Part shown: positions 26,172-35,050 of the stretch, piece by piece
Position numbering within the stretch: position 1 is the stretch's first letter
Layout: each line of letters starts with the position of its first letter
Source: Arcobacter arenosus
Lineage (GTDB): Bacteria; Campylobacterota; Campylobacteria; Campylobacterales; Arcobacteraceae
Assembly (NCBI RefSeq): GCF_005771535.1
Contig: NZ_VANU01000002.1
Coordinates: 1 to 64,000 of the forward strand
Length of the DNA: 64,000 nt
Direction of reading: 5' to 3'
The notes under the pieces: model-generated
Database searches by the model: none
The model's input: the letters and a program-made list of their open reading frames with translations, nothing else
What the model was told of the DNA's origin: nothing
Translations under genes and position numbers: made by a program

Positions 26172-27143
26172 TTATAAGAAACCTAGTTCTTTCATAAGGT
26201 CTGAAATAACCTTTTCTTGATTTAGTAAGAAAGCTTCAAATTCTTTTCCTGGTTTATAAAGATTTCCCCAACCATTTCTTTTTCTAACAGTTTCCCATTC
26301 AGGAGTTTTATACATATCACCTAATACCTTTACAAAAGTATCAACTTTTTCTTGTGGTAAATTTGGCGCACCAAAGAATCCTCTCCAGTTTGCAAAATAT
26401 GCATCTACACCCATTTCTTTAAAACTTGGAATTCCATCAACACCTTCATCAGAAGTGATACCAATAATTTTTACTTCACCTTTTTTGTGTTTTTCTAAAA
26501 CTTCACCAAGCCCAGTTGAAAGAACATCAACCTCACCAGTTAAAAGACCAGCTAATGCTTTTCCACCTGCATCATAAGGTACATATCTAACTGCTTTTGG
26601 ATTTCCACCCGCTGCTTTAAAAATTTGTGCGGCTACTAAATGGTCCATAGAACCCCTTGAACTACCACCTGCAACTTTTACTTTTCTAGGGTTTTTATCA
26701 AATTCAGCTTTTAAATCAGCCCAAGATTGGTATTTTGAATCTGGTCTTACAACTAAAGCACCAAAATCTGCTACAACAGAAGAAACTAATGTTAAGTCTC
26801 TAAATGATTGTGGAAAAACACCTTGTAAAGACCTAATTACAATTGGTGTTGAGTTTACCATCAAAGTATCTTCTTGTTTTTTTGCTGTCTCAATAATATA
26901 AGCAATGGCTTTACCACCACCTCCACCAGACATATTTTCAAATGATGTTTCTTGAACTAATCCAGAGTTTTTAAGTGCTTCACCAACACCTCTAGCAGTA
27001 CCATCCCATCCACCACCAGCTCCACCTGGAATTAGAAAGTGGATTTTTTCAACACTTGATGCAATTGCACCAGTTGCTAAACCACCAACTAAAAGTGCAC
27101 TCATAGTAAGATTTTTGCAAAGTTTTAAACCAAATTTTGTCAT
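26172..27143 (-). CDS. tctC: tripartite tricarboxylate transporter, binding protein
   Basis: The 323-residue periplasmic protein has a signal peptide (about 1-28, with ALLVGGLATGAIAS) and the TctC/Bug fold: FLIPGGAGGGWDGTARGVGEAL, NMSGGGGGKAI, KVAGGSSRGSMDHLVA and VDVLSTGLGE. The repeated glycine-rich loops and the carboxylate-binding GGG blocks are family hallmarks. It is first in the tctCBA operon. T-tract promoter sequence precedes it. The ligand is probably a di- or tricarboxylate. Confidence 0.94.
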   Translation of the reverse strand: MTKFGLKLCKNLTMSALLVGGLATGAIASSVEKIHFLIPGGAGGGWDGTARGVGEALKNSGLVQETSFENMSGGGGGKAIAYIIETAKKQEDTLMVNSTPIVIRSLQGVFPQSFRDLTLVSSVVADFGALVVRPDSKYQSWADLKAEFDKNPRKVKVAGGSSRGSMDHLVAAQIFKAAGGNPKAVRYVPYDAGGKALAGLLTGEVDVLSTGLGEVLEKHKKGEVKIIGITSDEGVDGIPSFKEMGVDAYFANWRGFFGAPNLPQEKVDTFVKVLGDMYKTPEWETVRKRNGWGNLYKPGKEFEAFLLNQEKVISDLMKELGFL

Positions 27144-27181
27144 TGTCTTTTCCTTTTTTTTAGATATGAGATTAGTTTATG

Positions 27182-27207
27182 TTAAAAAAATGTAAAAAAA
27201 ATAAAAT
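27182..27207. repeat. A-rich 26-base repeat, copy 2
   Basis: Identical over 26 bases to 18418-18443. On the minus strand it gives the T-tracts upstream of tctC. The remaining intergenic sequence (27144-27364) shows AT-rich tracts only, with a half-palindrome ATACTAGAAT near 27328 that resembles the GntR palindrome. Confidence 0.5.
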
Positions 27208-27364
27208 GTAAAAAAAATTTATATAAAGGCTAAAGAGACTATAAATAGGACTCTACAGCTATATTTTACCGAAAAATATTTTTTCAAAAAACTAAAATAA
27301 GTGTAAAAAAGTATAGATTATGTAAAATACTAGAATAAAAGAAATAAATATAAAAGAGATTAAG

Positions 27365-27553
27365 ATGAGTATAGAAAAAAGGTTTTTACAAAAAGCAATT
27401 GAGGATAGAAATCTTATCAGCTTTACATATGAAGGAGAGTCACATAAAGAGGTTAGACCTTTGATTATGAGTGATGAAAAAATTACTTGTAATGTGGGAA
27501 ATTTTGAGATTGGGAAGATTAAAAAACTTATTGTTTTGAAGGAGAGATTTTAG
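27365..27553 (+). CDS. WYL-like mini-protein
   Basis: The 62-residue protein has a compact pattern like the core of a WYL domain: LQKAIEDRNLISFTYEGESHKEVRPLIM, with a second half of short strands (EKITCNVGNFEIGKI). There is no DNA-binding domain. WYL domains usually act as ligand sensors in regulators; free-standing tiny ones are not well described. It ends over the convergent HEPN gene by 26 bases. An AAGAG box precedes the ATG. The assignment is by pattern only. Confidence 0.45.
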   Translation: MSIEKRFLQKAIEDRNLISFTYEGESHKEVRPLIMSDEKITCNVGNFEIGKIKKLIVLKERF

Positions 27554-28586
27554 ATATTTTTTCTAAATACTCTTTCTCAACTTCTTTAAATAAATCATCA
27601 TAATAATTTACTAATTCTTTTTTACTATTTATTTCCATAATAGCTAAAATACATTGTCTAACATATTCATACAATTCTAAAACTTTTTTATCCATCTCAT
27701 TTTTATCAAGAAATTCATCTCCGTGGACTATATTATTTCTAAGTGGAATAAAATCATCAACCGCTTTATGTATTTTTCCTCTATTATTTTCTTTTTGTAA
27801 AAGTTTTCCAATCCATTTAATATAAGTAGCTAATTTTTTATCTTGTTCTTTTTTAAACATAGCTTCAATAGCAATCATTAAAGTTACAAAAACTTGTTCA
27901 GAATTTAAAAAAGTTTTTGCTAATTGAAGATAATCAATAGATTGTTTTATTATTCTAGAATATTGATTTAGCTTTTCTGTATTTAATCCGTAAACTCTTA
28001 GTAAAACACTTTCAAACTGATTAAAATCTTCTTTTTTTAATCTCATCAAACGAAAATCAACTAAGGGTGAAAAACTATATGGTTTTTCATGAGGAGTATG
28101 AACTTGAAAACCATTAAAAAAATTTGTGTTTCCTTCATGAAATGGTAAACTTAGATATAAATTATTTTCTTTACTAATATATTTGTAATATCCTAATCCA
28201 TAAGGCAAAATCAAATTTAATGTTTCAAGAATACTTCTTAGTATCACTGAATAATTAAACTTTTTTTCATTTTCTTCAAAACTTTTTATATCATCAACTT
28301 CATTACTAAAATATTGTGTTTCAAAATCTATCACCAATAAAGTTTTGGATTCCGAATAACGATAAATTGTTTCTTGTTTTTTAACTAAATCAAAAAGTTC
28401 ATATACTAACTTTTTATCCTCAGTATCAAAAACTTTTAACCATTCATCATAATGATTTTTTCCCTCTTCATATGTCTGAAGATTAATTTTAAATTTTATA
28501 TTGGAGAATTCATTTTCATAATGGAATTCTTTCATTCTTAAAATATTATAAATAGGAAAAATATATTTAGTTCTAAAAGTATTCAT
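27528..28586 (-). CDS. HEPN (ApeA-like) domain protein
   Basis: The protein has 352 residues from the preferred ATG at 28586; an upstream in-frame start at 28667 would overlap the flavoprotein gene. The C-terminal half (about 215-320) matches HEPN domains of the ApeA type, with LNSEQVFVTLMIAIEAMF and FIPLRNNIVHGDEF, where R(N)xxxH is RNNIVH (arginine about 283, histidine about 288). That motif is the catalytic site of HEPN ribonucleases, including antiphage ApeA. The N-terminal region is not recognised. Its start lies 5 bases after the flavoprotein stop (TAATAAAATG), so it is translationally coupled. Activity is inferred; function is unproven. Confidence 0.6.
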   Translation of the reverse strand: MNTFRTKYIFPIYNILRMKEFHYENEFSNIKFKINLQTYEEGKNHYDEWLKVFDTEDKKLVYELFDLVKKQETIYRYSESKTLLVIDFETQYFSNEVDDIKSFEENEKKFNYSVILRSILETLNLILPYGLGYYKYISKENNLYLSLPFHEGNTNFFNGFQVHTPHEKPYSFSPLVDFRLMRLKKEDFNQFESVLLRVYGLNTEKLNQYSRIIKQSIDYLQLAKTFLNSEQVFVTLMIAIEAMFKKEQDKKLATYIKWIGKLLQKENNRGKIHKAVDDFIPLRNNIVHGDEFLDKNEMDKKVLELYEYVRQCILAIMEINSKKELVNYYDDLFKEVEKEYLEKISKISPSKQ

Positions 28587-28590
28587 TTTA

Positions 28591-29817
28591 TTATTTAAAT
28601 ATGTTCTTTCCAACAAGGAAACCTGAAGCCCAAGCAAACTGTAGATTATATCCACCACGGTTTCCAACTATATCAAGTACTTCTCCAGCTAAATAAAGCC
28701 CTTTACACTTCTTACTCTCATATGTTTTACTATCCACCTCATCAGTTCTAATACCACCGCCACTTGCTTCTGCATATTTAAACCCTTGGGTATCAGTTAC
28801 TTTCATTCGTAAGTTTATTAGTGAATTAACAATTGCTCTTATTTGTTTTGCATTTATATCTTTTGCTTTTAAATCTTTATCTATATTGTTCATTTCAAAT
28901 ATTACAGGGGCAAGTTTATTTGAGATAATACCTGTTAGAAGTTCACAGGCATTTTGATTTGGTAGAGATTTAAACAATGATTCAATCATCCCTAAAACTT
29001 CATTTCTATTTTGTTTAGGAAATAAATTTATCGAGATTTGTACATCTTGATATAAAGATAAAGGATAAACTGCATATTGAGAAATATCAAGTATTGCAAA
29101 ACCACTAACTCCATATTTAGTAAATAAAACATCTCCAAAGATTTCATTCTCTTTTTGACCATCTATAAATAAACTAACTTGTGATTCTTTTTTTACCCCT
29201 TGTACTTTTGAAGCGTATTCAAAAGAGGTTTGAAGTCCAACAAGAGAAGGATATGTCATATTAAAACTATGTCCAAATTTACAAGCGATATTCATACCAT
29301 CTTCAGTGGCTTTTAGTTGAGGAGCGGCACCAAGTCCAGAACTTATTAATATCTTATCATACTCTTTAAACTCATTTTCTTCTGTTTTTATAGAAAACTT
29401 TTCATCTAGTTTTTCTATATCTACTACTTTTTCATTTAAAATTAAATTCACATCTAATGACTCAAGTGTGTTTTCTAAAAGTCTTACAACAGATTTTGCT
29501 TCATTTGATAAGGGATAAACTTTTCCATCCTCTTTTATATCAAGTAAAAGTCCAATTGATTTACAAAATTTTTCAAAGGCTTTAAAATCAAACTGTTTTA
29601 GGGCATAAGAGCAAAAAGATGGATTCTCACCTATATAGTTTTCAACTCTACAATCAATATTAGAGATATTACATCTTCCATTTCCTGAAGCAAGTATTTT
29701 TTTCCCAATACCATTATTCACATCAAAAATATCAATATCTAAGTTTTTGTTTTCTCTTTTAGCTGTAATAGCTGCTATAATCCCCGCTGCACCTGCACCA
29801 ACAATTGCAATTTTCAA
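28591..29817 (-). CDS. flavoprotein, HI0933/BaiN-like family
   Basis: The 408-residue NAD(P)/FAD-dependent oxidoreductase has an N-terminal dinucleotide-binding motif (IAIVGAGAAGIIAAITAKR, about 3-21), the ILASGNGRCNISN block, and the C-terminal FAD-binding ETYESKKCKGLYLAGEVLDIVGNRGGYNLQFAWASG. This is the HI0933 family (BaiN/RdsA type), of unclear substrate. The HEPN gene follows directly and is coupled to it. Confidence 0.9.
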   Translation of the reverse strand: MKIAIVGAGAAGIIAAITAKRENKNLDIDIFDVNNGIGKKILASGNGRCNISNIDCRVENYIGENPSFCSYALKQFDFKAFEKFCKSIGLLLDIKEDGKVYPLSNEAKSVVRLLENTLESLDVNLILNEKVVDIEKLDEKFSIKTEENEFKEYDKILISSGLGAAPQLKATEDGMNIACKFGHSFNMTYPSLVGLQTSFEYASKVQGVKKESQVSLFIDGQKENEIFGDVLFTKYGVSGFAILDISQYAVYPLSLYQDVQISINLFPKQNRNEVLGMIESLFKSLPNQNACELLTGIISNKLAPVIFEMNNIDKDLKAKDINAKQIRAIVNSLINLRMKVTDTQGFKYAEASGGGIRTDEVDSKTYESKKCKGLYLAGEVLDIVGNRGGYNLQFAWASGFLVGKNIFK

Positions 29818-29883
29818 TATATACCTTTCTTTATAAAATCTGATTATACAATTTTTAATGTAAATATGAGTTTTTTAAAACCA

Positions 29884-29900
29884 TTGGTACACTTTTTGCA
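29884..29900 (+). promoter_or_regulatory. sigma-54 promoter
   Basis: TTGGTACACTTTTTGCA matches the RpoN consensus (TTGGCACGNNNNTTGCW) with the conserved GG and GC at correct spacing. It lies 33 bases upstream of the MoxR start codon, so the MoxR-VWA operon is probably RpoN-dependent. Confidence 0.65.
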
Positions 29901-29932
29901 AACACACTCTTAGTCCAATATTAAGGAATTTT

Positions 29933-30934
29933 ATGACCCCCAAAAGTGCAAAGCACGCCATTTCACATCTTGTAAGTAGAAAAATTCCTATTTTTTTGTG
30001 GGGTCCTCCTGGTATTGGAAAATCATCCATCGTAGCCCAAATTGCAAAGGACAAAGGTATTGACTGTATAGATTTAAGACTTTCCCTACTTGATCCTACA
30101 GACCTAAGAGGTATTCCATTTTTCAATTCAAACAATGACTCTGCAGTTTGGGCTCCCCCTTCATTTTTACCCGATGGTACAATAAAAGAGGGAATTTTAT
30201 TTTTAGACGAATTAAACACAGCTGCACCAATGGTTCAAGCATCAGCCTATCAGCTAATACTTGATAGAAAAATTGGGGAATATCATCTCCCTGATGGTTG
30301 GTCAATAGTTGCAGCAGGTAATAGAGAAAGTGATAGAGGTGTAGTATTTAGAATGGCTTCGCCTCTTGCAAACAGATTTGTACACCTTGAAATGGAACCA
30401 TATGTAGAAGATTGGCAAATATGGGCAAAACAAAACAATATTGATACTTCAATATTAGCATTTATATCTTATAGACCCGATGCACTTTTTACATTTAATA
30501 CTCAAAACGATGAAAAAGCCTTTGCAACACCAAGAACTTGGGAGTATGTAAATGAAATCTTATTATCAAAGCCTATAGATGAATTACTCTTAACAATGAT
30601 AGCAGGTGCTATAGGAGAAGAGTTAGCTGCTTCATTTTTAGCATTTAAAGCTGTTGAAAAATCTTTGCCAAATATGGATGAGATTTTAAATGGAACCTGT
30701 GAAGATGTTCCCACTGAAACCTCTGCATTACATATTTTATGTACCTCATTATCTATGAGAATAGATGAGGAATCTTCAACAGATGAACTAAACAATCTTA
30801 TATCTTATACTCTAAAACTTCCAGGTGAATTTGCTGTTATGATAGTCCAAGATTTAAGGCAAAGAAATATTGAAGTTGACTATCTAAAAAACTGGCCATT
30901 GTGGTTAAAAAACTTTAATAAACTATTACATTAA
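29933..30934 (+). CDS. MoxR-family AAA ATPase
   Basis: The 333-residue AAA+ protein has a Walker A (WGPPGIGKSSIVAQIAKD, about 24-41), Walker B (GILFLDELNTAAP, about 85-97), sensor 1 (IVAAGN, about 124-129) and the arginine finger region (MASPLANRFVHLEM). It is a MoxR/RavA-type chaperone ATPase, usually paired with a von Willebrand A protein, as here. A sigma-54 promoter lies upstream and AAGGA precedes the ATG. The VWA gene starts 14 bases after its stop. Confidence 0.9.
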   Translation: MTPKSAKHAISHLVSRKIPIFLWGPPGIGKSSIVAQIAKDKGIDCIDLRLSLLDPTDLRGIPFFNSNNDSAVWAPPSFLPDGTIKEGILFLDELNTAAPMVQASAYQLILDRKIGEYHLPDGWSIVAAGNRESDRGVVFRMASPLANRFVHLEMEPYVEDWQIWAKQNNIDTSILAFISYRPDALFTFNTQNDEKAFATPRTWEYVNEILLSKPIDELLLTMIAGAIGEELAASFLAFKAVEKSLPNMDEILNGTCEDVPTETSALHILCTSLSMRIDEESSTDELNNLISYTLKLPGEFAVMIVQDLRQRNIEVDYLKNWPLWLKNFNKLLH

Positions 30935-30948
30935 GAGTTCCATTTATT

Positions 30949-32097
30949 ATGGATGCAAATACCCTTTTAGTAAAAGCAAAAAGCCAACTAACAACCCAAC
31001 ATCCATATTTTGGAATGTTAGCTTCAAGGCTAAAACATGAAGAAGATGAACAGATTAATTATTACGCAAGTAATGGTGTTAGGTTTAAATACAACCCTGC
31101 ATTTATAGAATCTTGTTCAAAAGATGAATTAAAATTTATTCTTACAAATTGTGTTATGCACCATATCTTATCCCATCAACAAAGAAAATTAAATAGAAAA
31201 GGTATGCTTTGGCAACTTGCAACTGATTTTGCAATCAATAATCTTCTAAAAAAAAGTGGTCTAAAAATCCCTAAAGGTGCTAATTATAATAAAGAATTTA
31301 AAAATATGTATTCTGAAGAGATTTATGAAAAACTAAAAGAGGAAGTTGAACTTCAAGGGACAAATGCCTTTGATGAAAAATATGAAAAAAGTGATAATAG
31401 TTTAATAAATTCAAATGAAGAACTTAAAAATTCTATATTTAGAAATATGGATAAAATAAAACACGAACTAGATGAAAAAGATGAAGAAAACTGGGAATAT
31501 GCCGCAACACTTGCAAAAGAAGTAGCCCAAAGAAAATCTTTAATGCCAAGTGGTTTTGAAAGATTTACAAAAAAAATGAAAGCTAATAATATCGATTGGC
31601 GATTTGAACTTTATAATGCAATCAATAAACATATGAGAAACAACTATGCTTTTATGCCCCCAAATAAAAAACATATCCATAGGGGAATTGCCCTGCCAAG
31701 TCTTACTAGTGATACACTAAGTCTTGTTGTGGCAATTGATACTTCTGGAAGTATCAAAGAGGAATTACTAGGTCTTTTTACAGAAGAGTTTAAATCTATT
31801 ATGCAAAACTTTCCTGCTATTTCTATTGAACTTATAATTGCAGATGCAAAGGTTCAAGGTCATTATAGTTTTAGAGGTGGTGATAAATTAGATTTTCCAT
31901 TAAAAGGTGGTGGAGGGACTGATTATAGACCAGTATTTGAGTTTATTGATGCAAATCTTCCAATGAGTTCAATGGTTTTGTATTTTACAGATGGTGAAGG
32001 AATTTTTCCAAAAATCCCACCATCTTATGAAGTTTTATGGGTATTAAGTGCAAATAAAAACAAAATACCCTTTGGTAGAAAACTACTTTTAATTTAG
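30949..32097 (+). CDS. VWA-like (DUF2201) protein
   Basis: The 382-residue protein has an N-terminal DUF2201 metallopeptidase-like domain (about 20-130) and a C-terminal VWA-like domain. The MIDAS residues appear intact: VAIDTSGSI (DxSxS, near 263-269), GGGGTDYRP and YFTDGEG. At the N-terminal HExxH position the sequence reads NCVMHHILSHQQR, so the HE pair appears replaced and peptidase activity is doubtful. It is co-transcribed with MoxR. The pair probably forms a chaperone-type complex with an unknown target. Confidence 0.8.
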   Translation: MDANTLLVKAKSQLTTQHPYFGMLASRLKHEEDEQINYYASNGVRFKYNPAFIESCSKDELKFILTNCVMHHILSHQQRKLNRKGMLWQLATDFAINNLLKKSGLKIPKGANYNKEFKNMYSEEIYEKLKEEVELQGTNAFDEKYEKSDNSLINSNEELKNSIFRNMDKIKHELDEKDEENWEYAATLAKEVAQRKSLMPSGFERFTKKMKANNIDWRFELYNAINKHMRNNYAFMPPNKKHIHRGIALPSLTSDTLSLVVAIDTSGSIKEELLGLFTEEFKSIMQNFPAISIELIIADAKVQGHYSFRGGDKLDFPLKGGGGTDYRPVFEFIDANLPMSSMVLYFTDGEGIFPKIPPSYEVLWVLSANKNKIPFGRKLLLI

Positions 32098-32101
32098 TTT
32101 T

Positions 32102-33412
32102 TTAATTCAAGCCTAAAACCACAAACTGTAAATACCAAATTGCAATAGATACAAAATATCCTAACAAAATTGTCCATGCATATTTTAAATGTGATCCAAA
32201 GGTGTATATACCTTTTAATTTTCCCATAACTCCAACACCTGCCGCACTACCAAAAGAGATTAAAGAACCTCCAATACCAGCAGTAAGAGTAACTAACATC
32301 CAATTTGAAAGATCCATATTGGGATTTGCTTTTAAAATTGCAGACATAACAGGAACATTATCAACTAAAGCAGATAAAAAACCAACACCAATATTTGCCA
32401 TTGTTGGCCCTAAATAATCTTCTTGATAAACAATTGAAGCTAAACTTAACCATCCTATAAAATATAAAGCTCCAACTGCTGCTAAGATACCAAAGAAAAA
32501 TAAAAGGGTATTGTTTTCAATTTTTGCCATTGATTCAAAAACATTAAAATGCTCTTTCCCAAATCTTTTTGTTAATTTATATGAGTGTAGTTTTAAAAGT
32601 ACTAAACCAAACATCATACCCCACATAGCAGGGAAATCTAAAACTTGATGGGAGATTACAGCACAAATAATAGTTATTATTCCTAAGAAGATAATATTTG
32701 TAGCACCCTCTTTCATTTTTGGTTTTTCCTCTTTATCAGGGTCAAAATGAGGTTTTGTATCAGGTACGACCCTTGAAAGTAAAAATGCCGTAACTAAATA
32801 ACCTATAATAGAAGAGGGAAATAAAAATAAAAAATCTACAAAGTGTGCTTTTCCTGCTGTCCATGCCATTAAAGTAGTAATATCACCAAAAGGGGACCAA
32901 GCCCCACCAGCATTTGCAGCAACAACAATATTAATAGCCCCTGGAACTAAAAACTCTTTTTTAGTTTTTTCAATAGTGATTAAAACAGTAGAAAGTATAA
33001 GAGCGGTTGTAAGGTTATCAGCAATAGGAGAAATGAAAAATGCTAAAAATCCTGTAACCCAAAAAAGTTTTCTATATGTAAACCCCTTTGAGATTAAATT
33101 ATATTTCAAACTATCAAAAACACCCATATGAATCAAGGATTCAATATATGTCATTGCAACAAAAAGAAAAAATACGATTTCTGCTATCTCTAAGATAACA
33201 GCTTCTGCCTCATCATGGACATGATGGATATTTAATCCATTCATGTAATAATAAATTGCGATTAATATAAATGAGACAATACCTATAAACAAAGCTGGAA
33301 CAGATTTATCAATTTCATACTTTTCTTCATTTGCAATAAAATAGTATCCAATAATAAAAATGAAAAGTACTGAAAATCCAATCCAACTCATAGTTAAATT
33401 TAATAATTCCAT
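32102..33412 (-). CDS. nhaD: Na+/H+ antiporter, NhaD type
   Basis: The 436-residue protein has about 11-12 membrane segments and the NhaD signature: FLAFFISPIADNLTTALILSTV and GAINIVVAANAGGAWSPFGDITTLMAWTAG, plus the histidine/acidic-rich loop NGLNIHHVHDEAEA. NhaD exports Na+ in exchange for H+. It is convergent with the VWA gene and 9 bases downstream of the Bcr/CflA gene on the same strand. Na+ exchange fits a marine or saline habitat. Confidence 0.9.
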   Translation of the reverse strand: MELLNLTMSWIGFSVLFIFIIGYYFIANEEKYEIDKSVPALFIGIVSFILIAIYYYMNGLNIHHVHDEAEAVILEIAEIVFFLFVAMTYIESLIHMGVFDSLKYNLISKGFTYRKLFWVTGFLAFFISPIADNLTTALILSTVLITIEKTKKEFLVPGAINIVVAANAGGAWSPFGDITTLMAWTAGKAHFVDFLFLFPSSIIGYLVTAFLLSRVVPDTKPHFDPDKEEKPKMKEGATNIIFLGIITIICAVISHQVLDFPAMWGMMFGLVLLKLHSYKLTKRFGKEHFNVFESMAKIENNTLLFFFGILAAVGALYFIGWLSLASIVYQEDYLGPTMANIGVGFLSALVDNVPVMSAILKANPNMDLSNWMLVTLTAGIGGSLISFGSAAGVGVMGKLKGIYTFGSHLKYAWTILLGYFVSIAIWYLQFVVLGLN

Positions 33413-33421
33413 AAAAAACTC

Positions 33422-34576
33422 CTATTTTTTGTAGCCTCTTATAATTAAAAACGCTACAAATGAGATAAATGCTAAACTAGTTCCAATTGGTACAAGTGAC
33501 TCACCATGGGATAAAACCCCCAAAGATGAAATAATGGCACCTAAACCAAATTGTAAAACACCAACTACACCAGAGGCAACTCCTGCGTTTTTCTTAAAAT
33601 GTTCCAATGCTAAAGCCATACAATTACCAAATATAAATGCCATCATACTCATATAACCCGCCATTAAAGCCATTGTTAAAGGTAGGGTTTGAATATCAGC
33701 AGTTAAAGCCCATAAAATTGCAATAATTATTTGAATAATTAAACTTGTTTTGATTAAAAATAAAGGTGTGTTTGTTTTTAAAAAATATAAATTCACTCTT
33801 ATCATTGCAATCAATATCACAAAGTTAAACCCAAAAAAGAAAGGGAAATGGTCAGTTGATATCCCATAATGTTCAATAAAGATAAAAGAGGATTTGGAAA
33901 TAAAAATAAAAAATCCTGAAAACCCTAAAGATAAAGTTAACATTGCTTTCATTGCTGTTTTATGGCTAAGGACTATTTTATAAGAATGATAAATACTTTG
34001 TTTCACATAGGTAAAACTTTCATCTAAATCTTTATAAACTAAAAAAGCCACAATCAAAGCATAAAAAGTCAAAAATAAAAATACAGCTTCCCATGAATAA
34101 AAATGTATAATCAATGAACCAATTGCAGGAGCTATAAGTGGAGCTATACTTCTAATTGTACCAATTAATGATAAAACCTTTGCAGCTTCTTGACCATGAA
34201 ATCTATCCCTTACAGTTGCCATTGCATTAACAACTACTATTCCTCCAAAAAAAGCTTCAATAAATCTAAAAATCCATAATTGATAAACATTTGCACTAAA
34301 AATCATAACAAAACTAAAAAGTGCAAACCCTAAAAGACCAAAAAGTGAACTTTTTCTTCTTCCTAATCTATCTGACATTGGTCCACCAAAAATTTGTCCA
34401 ACAGAAAAACCTATCAAAAAAATTGATAAGGTAATCTCAATTTTTTCAATACCAACATGAAATGCTTCTGCTATATCAGGAATTGAGGGGATATAAGTAT
34501 CAGTTGCAATGGGAGCAACAGAAGAGAGTATCGATAATAATATAATTAAATAAATATGATTTATTGCTTTTTTCAT
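33422..34576 (-). CDS. Bcr/CflA-type MFS multidrug efflux protein
   Basis: The 384-residue protein has twelve membrane segments and the Bcr/CflA signature: SVAPIATDTYIPSIPDIAEAF, FGGPMSDRLGRRKSSLFGLLGFALFS (motif A), and ASGVVGVLQFGLGAIISSLGVLSHG (motif C-like, antiporter). It is an exporter for drugs such as bicyclomycin or others; the substrate is unknown. Its ATG overlaps the stop of the MarR gene upstream by one base, so the MarR protein most likely represses the pump. Confidence 0.88.
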   Translation of the reverse strand: MKKAINHIYLIILLSILSSVAPIATDTYIPSIPDIAEAFHVGIEKIEITLSIFLIGFSVGQIFGGPMSDRLGRRKSSLFGLLGFALFSFVMIFSANVYQLWIFRFIEAFFGGIVVVNAMATVRDRFHGQEAAKVLSLIGTIRSIAPLIAPAIGSLIIHFYSWEAVFLFLTFYALIVAFLVYKDLDESFTYVKQSIYHSYKIVLSHKTAMKAMLTLSLGFSGFFIFISKSSFIFIEHYGISTDHFPFFFGFNFVILIAMIRVNLYFLKTNTPLFLIKTSLIIQIIIAILWALTADIQTLPLTMALMAGYMSMMAFIFGNCMALALEHFKKNAGVASGVVGVLQFGLGAIISSLGVLSHGESLVPIGTSLAFISFVAFLIIRGYKK

Positions 34577-35010
34577 TATTCGTAATCCCTTACACCCTCA
34601 TCAACTTTATTTAAAAGTTTGAAAAGTGTATCCATCTCTTTTTCATCTAGCTTTGAAACAAGAGATTCCCTAAACTTATGTGTAATATTTTGAGAAGCTT
34701 TTAATGTCTCTTCACCTTTTTTTGTCAATATAATAAAACTTACTCTTTTATCATCATTACTTAATACTTTTTTTATAAGTTCTTTTTTTTCTAATGTTCT
34801 TAATGTTCTACTAATAGTAGTTTTATCTTTTGATAAAGTGTTTGAGATTTTTGTTAATGTAGCCTCTTTTTCTTGAGATATAATCTCTAATGTAACCCTT
34901 TGTTCAATTGCTATATCAAAGGGTAATAGAATTTGATTAAATAAGCTATTTAAATTGTTTGCGACTTTATTTATTTTAAATCCAATAGATTTTTGTAAAG
35001 TAATTTCCAT
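34576..35010 (-). CDS. MarR family regulator of the adjacent efflux gene
   Basis: The 144-residue winged-helix protein has the recognition region LTKISNTLSKDKTTISRTLRTLEKKELI and a wing with DKRVSFIILTKKGEETLK. It is a paralog of the MarR at 17096 and shares its operator architecture: the two palindromes at 35024-35050 lie 14 bases upstream of its start codon. It overlaps the efflux gene. It is probably a drug-sensing autorepressor of this operon, and cross-regulation with the other MarR is plausible. Confidence 0.87.
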   Translation of the reverse strand: MEITLQKSIGFKINKVANNLNSLFNQILLPFDIAIEQRVTLEIISQEKEATLTKISNTLSKDKTTISRTLRTLEKKELIKKVLSNDDKRVSFIILTKKGEETLKASQNITHKFRESLVSKLDEKEMDTLFKLLNKVDEGVRDYE

Positions 35011-35023
35011 ATAAAACCTTTAA

Positions 35024-35050
35024 TTGTATATACAACTATTGCATATGCAA
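35024..35050. promoter_or_regulatory. double MarR operator, second copy
   Basis: TTGTATATACAA (35024-35035) and TTGCATATGCAA (35039-35050) are 15 bases apart. Read on the minus strand the region matches the 17056-17082 operator almost base for base, with the same distance to the MarR start codon. Confidence 0.7.
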
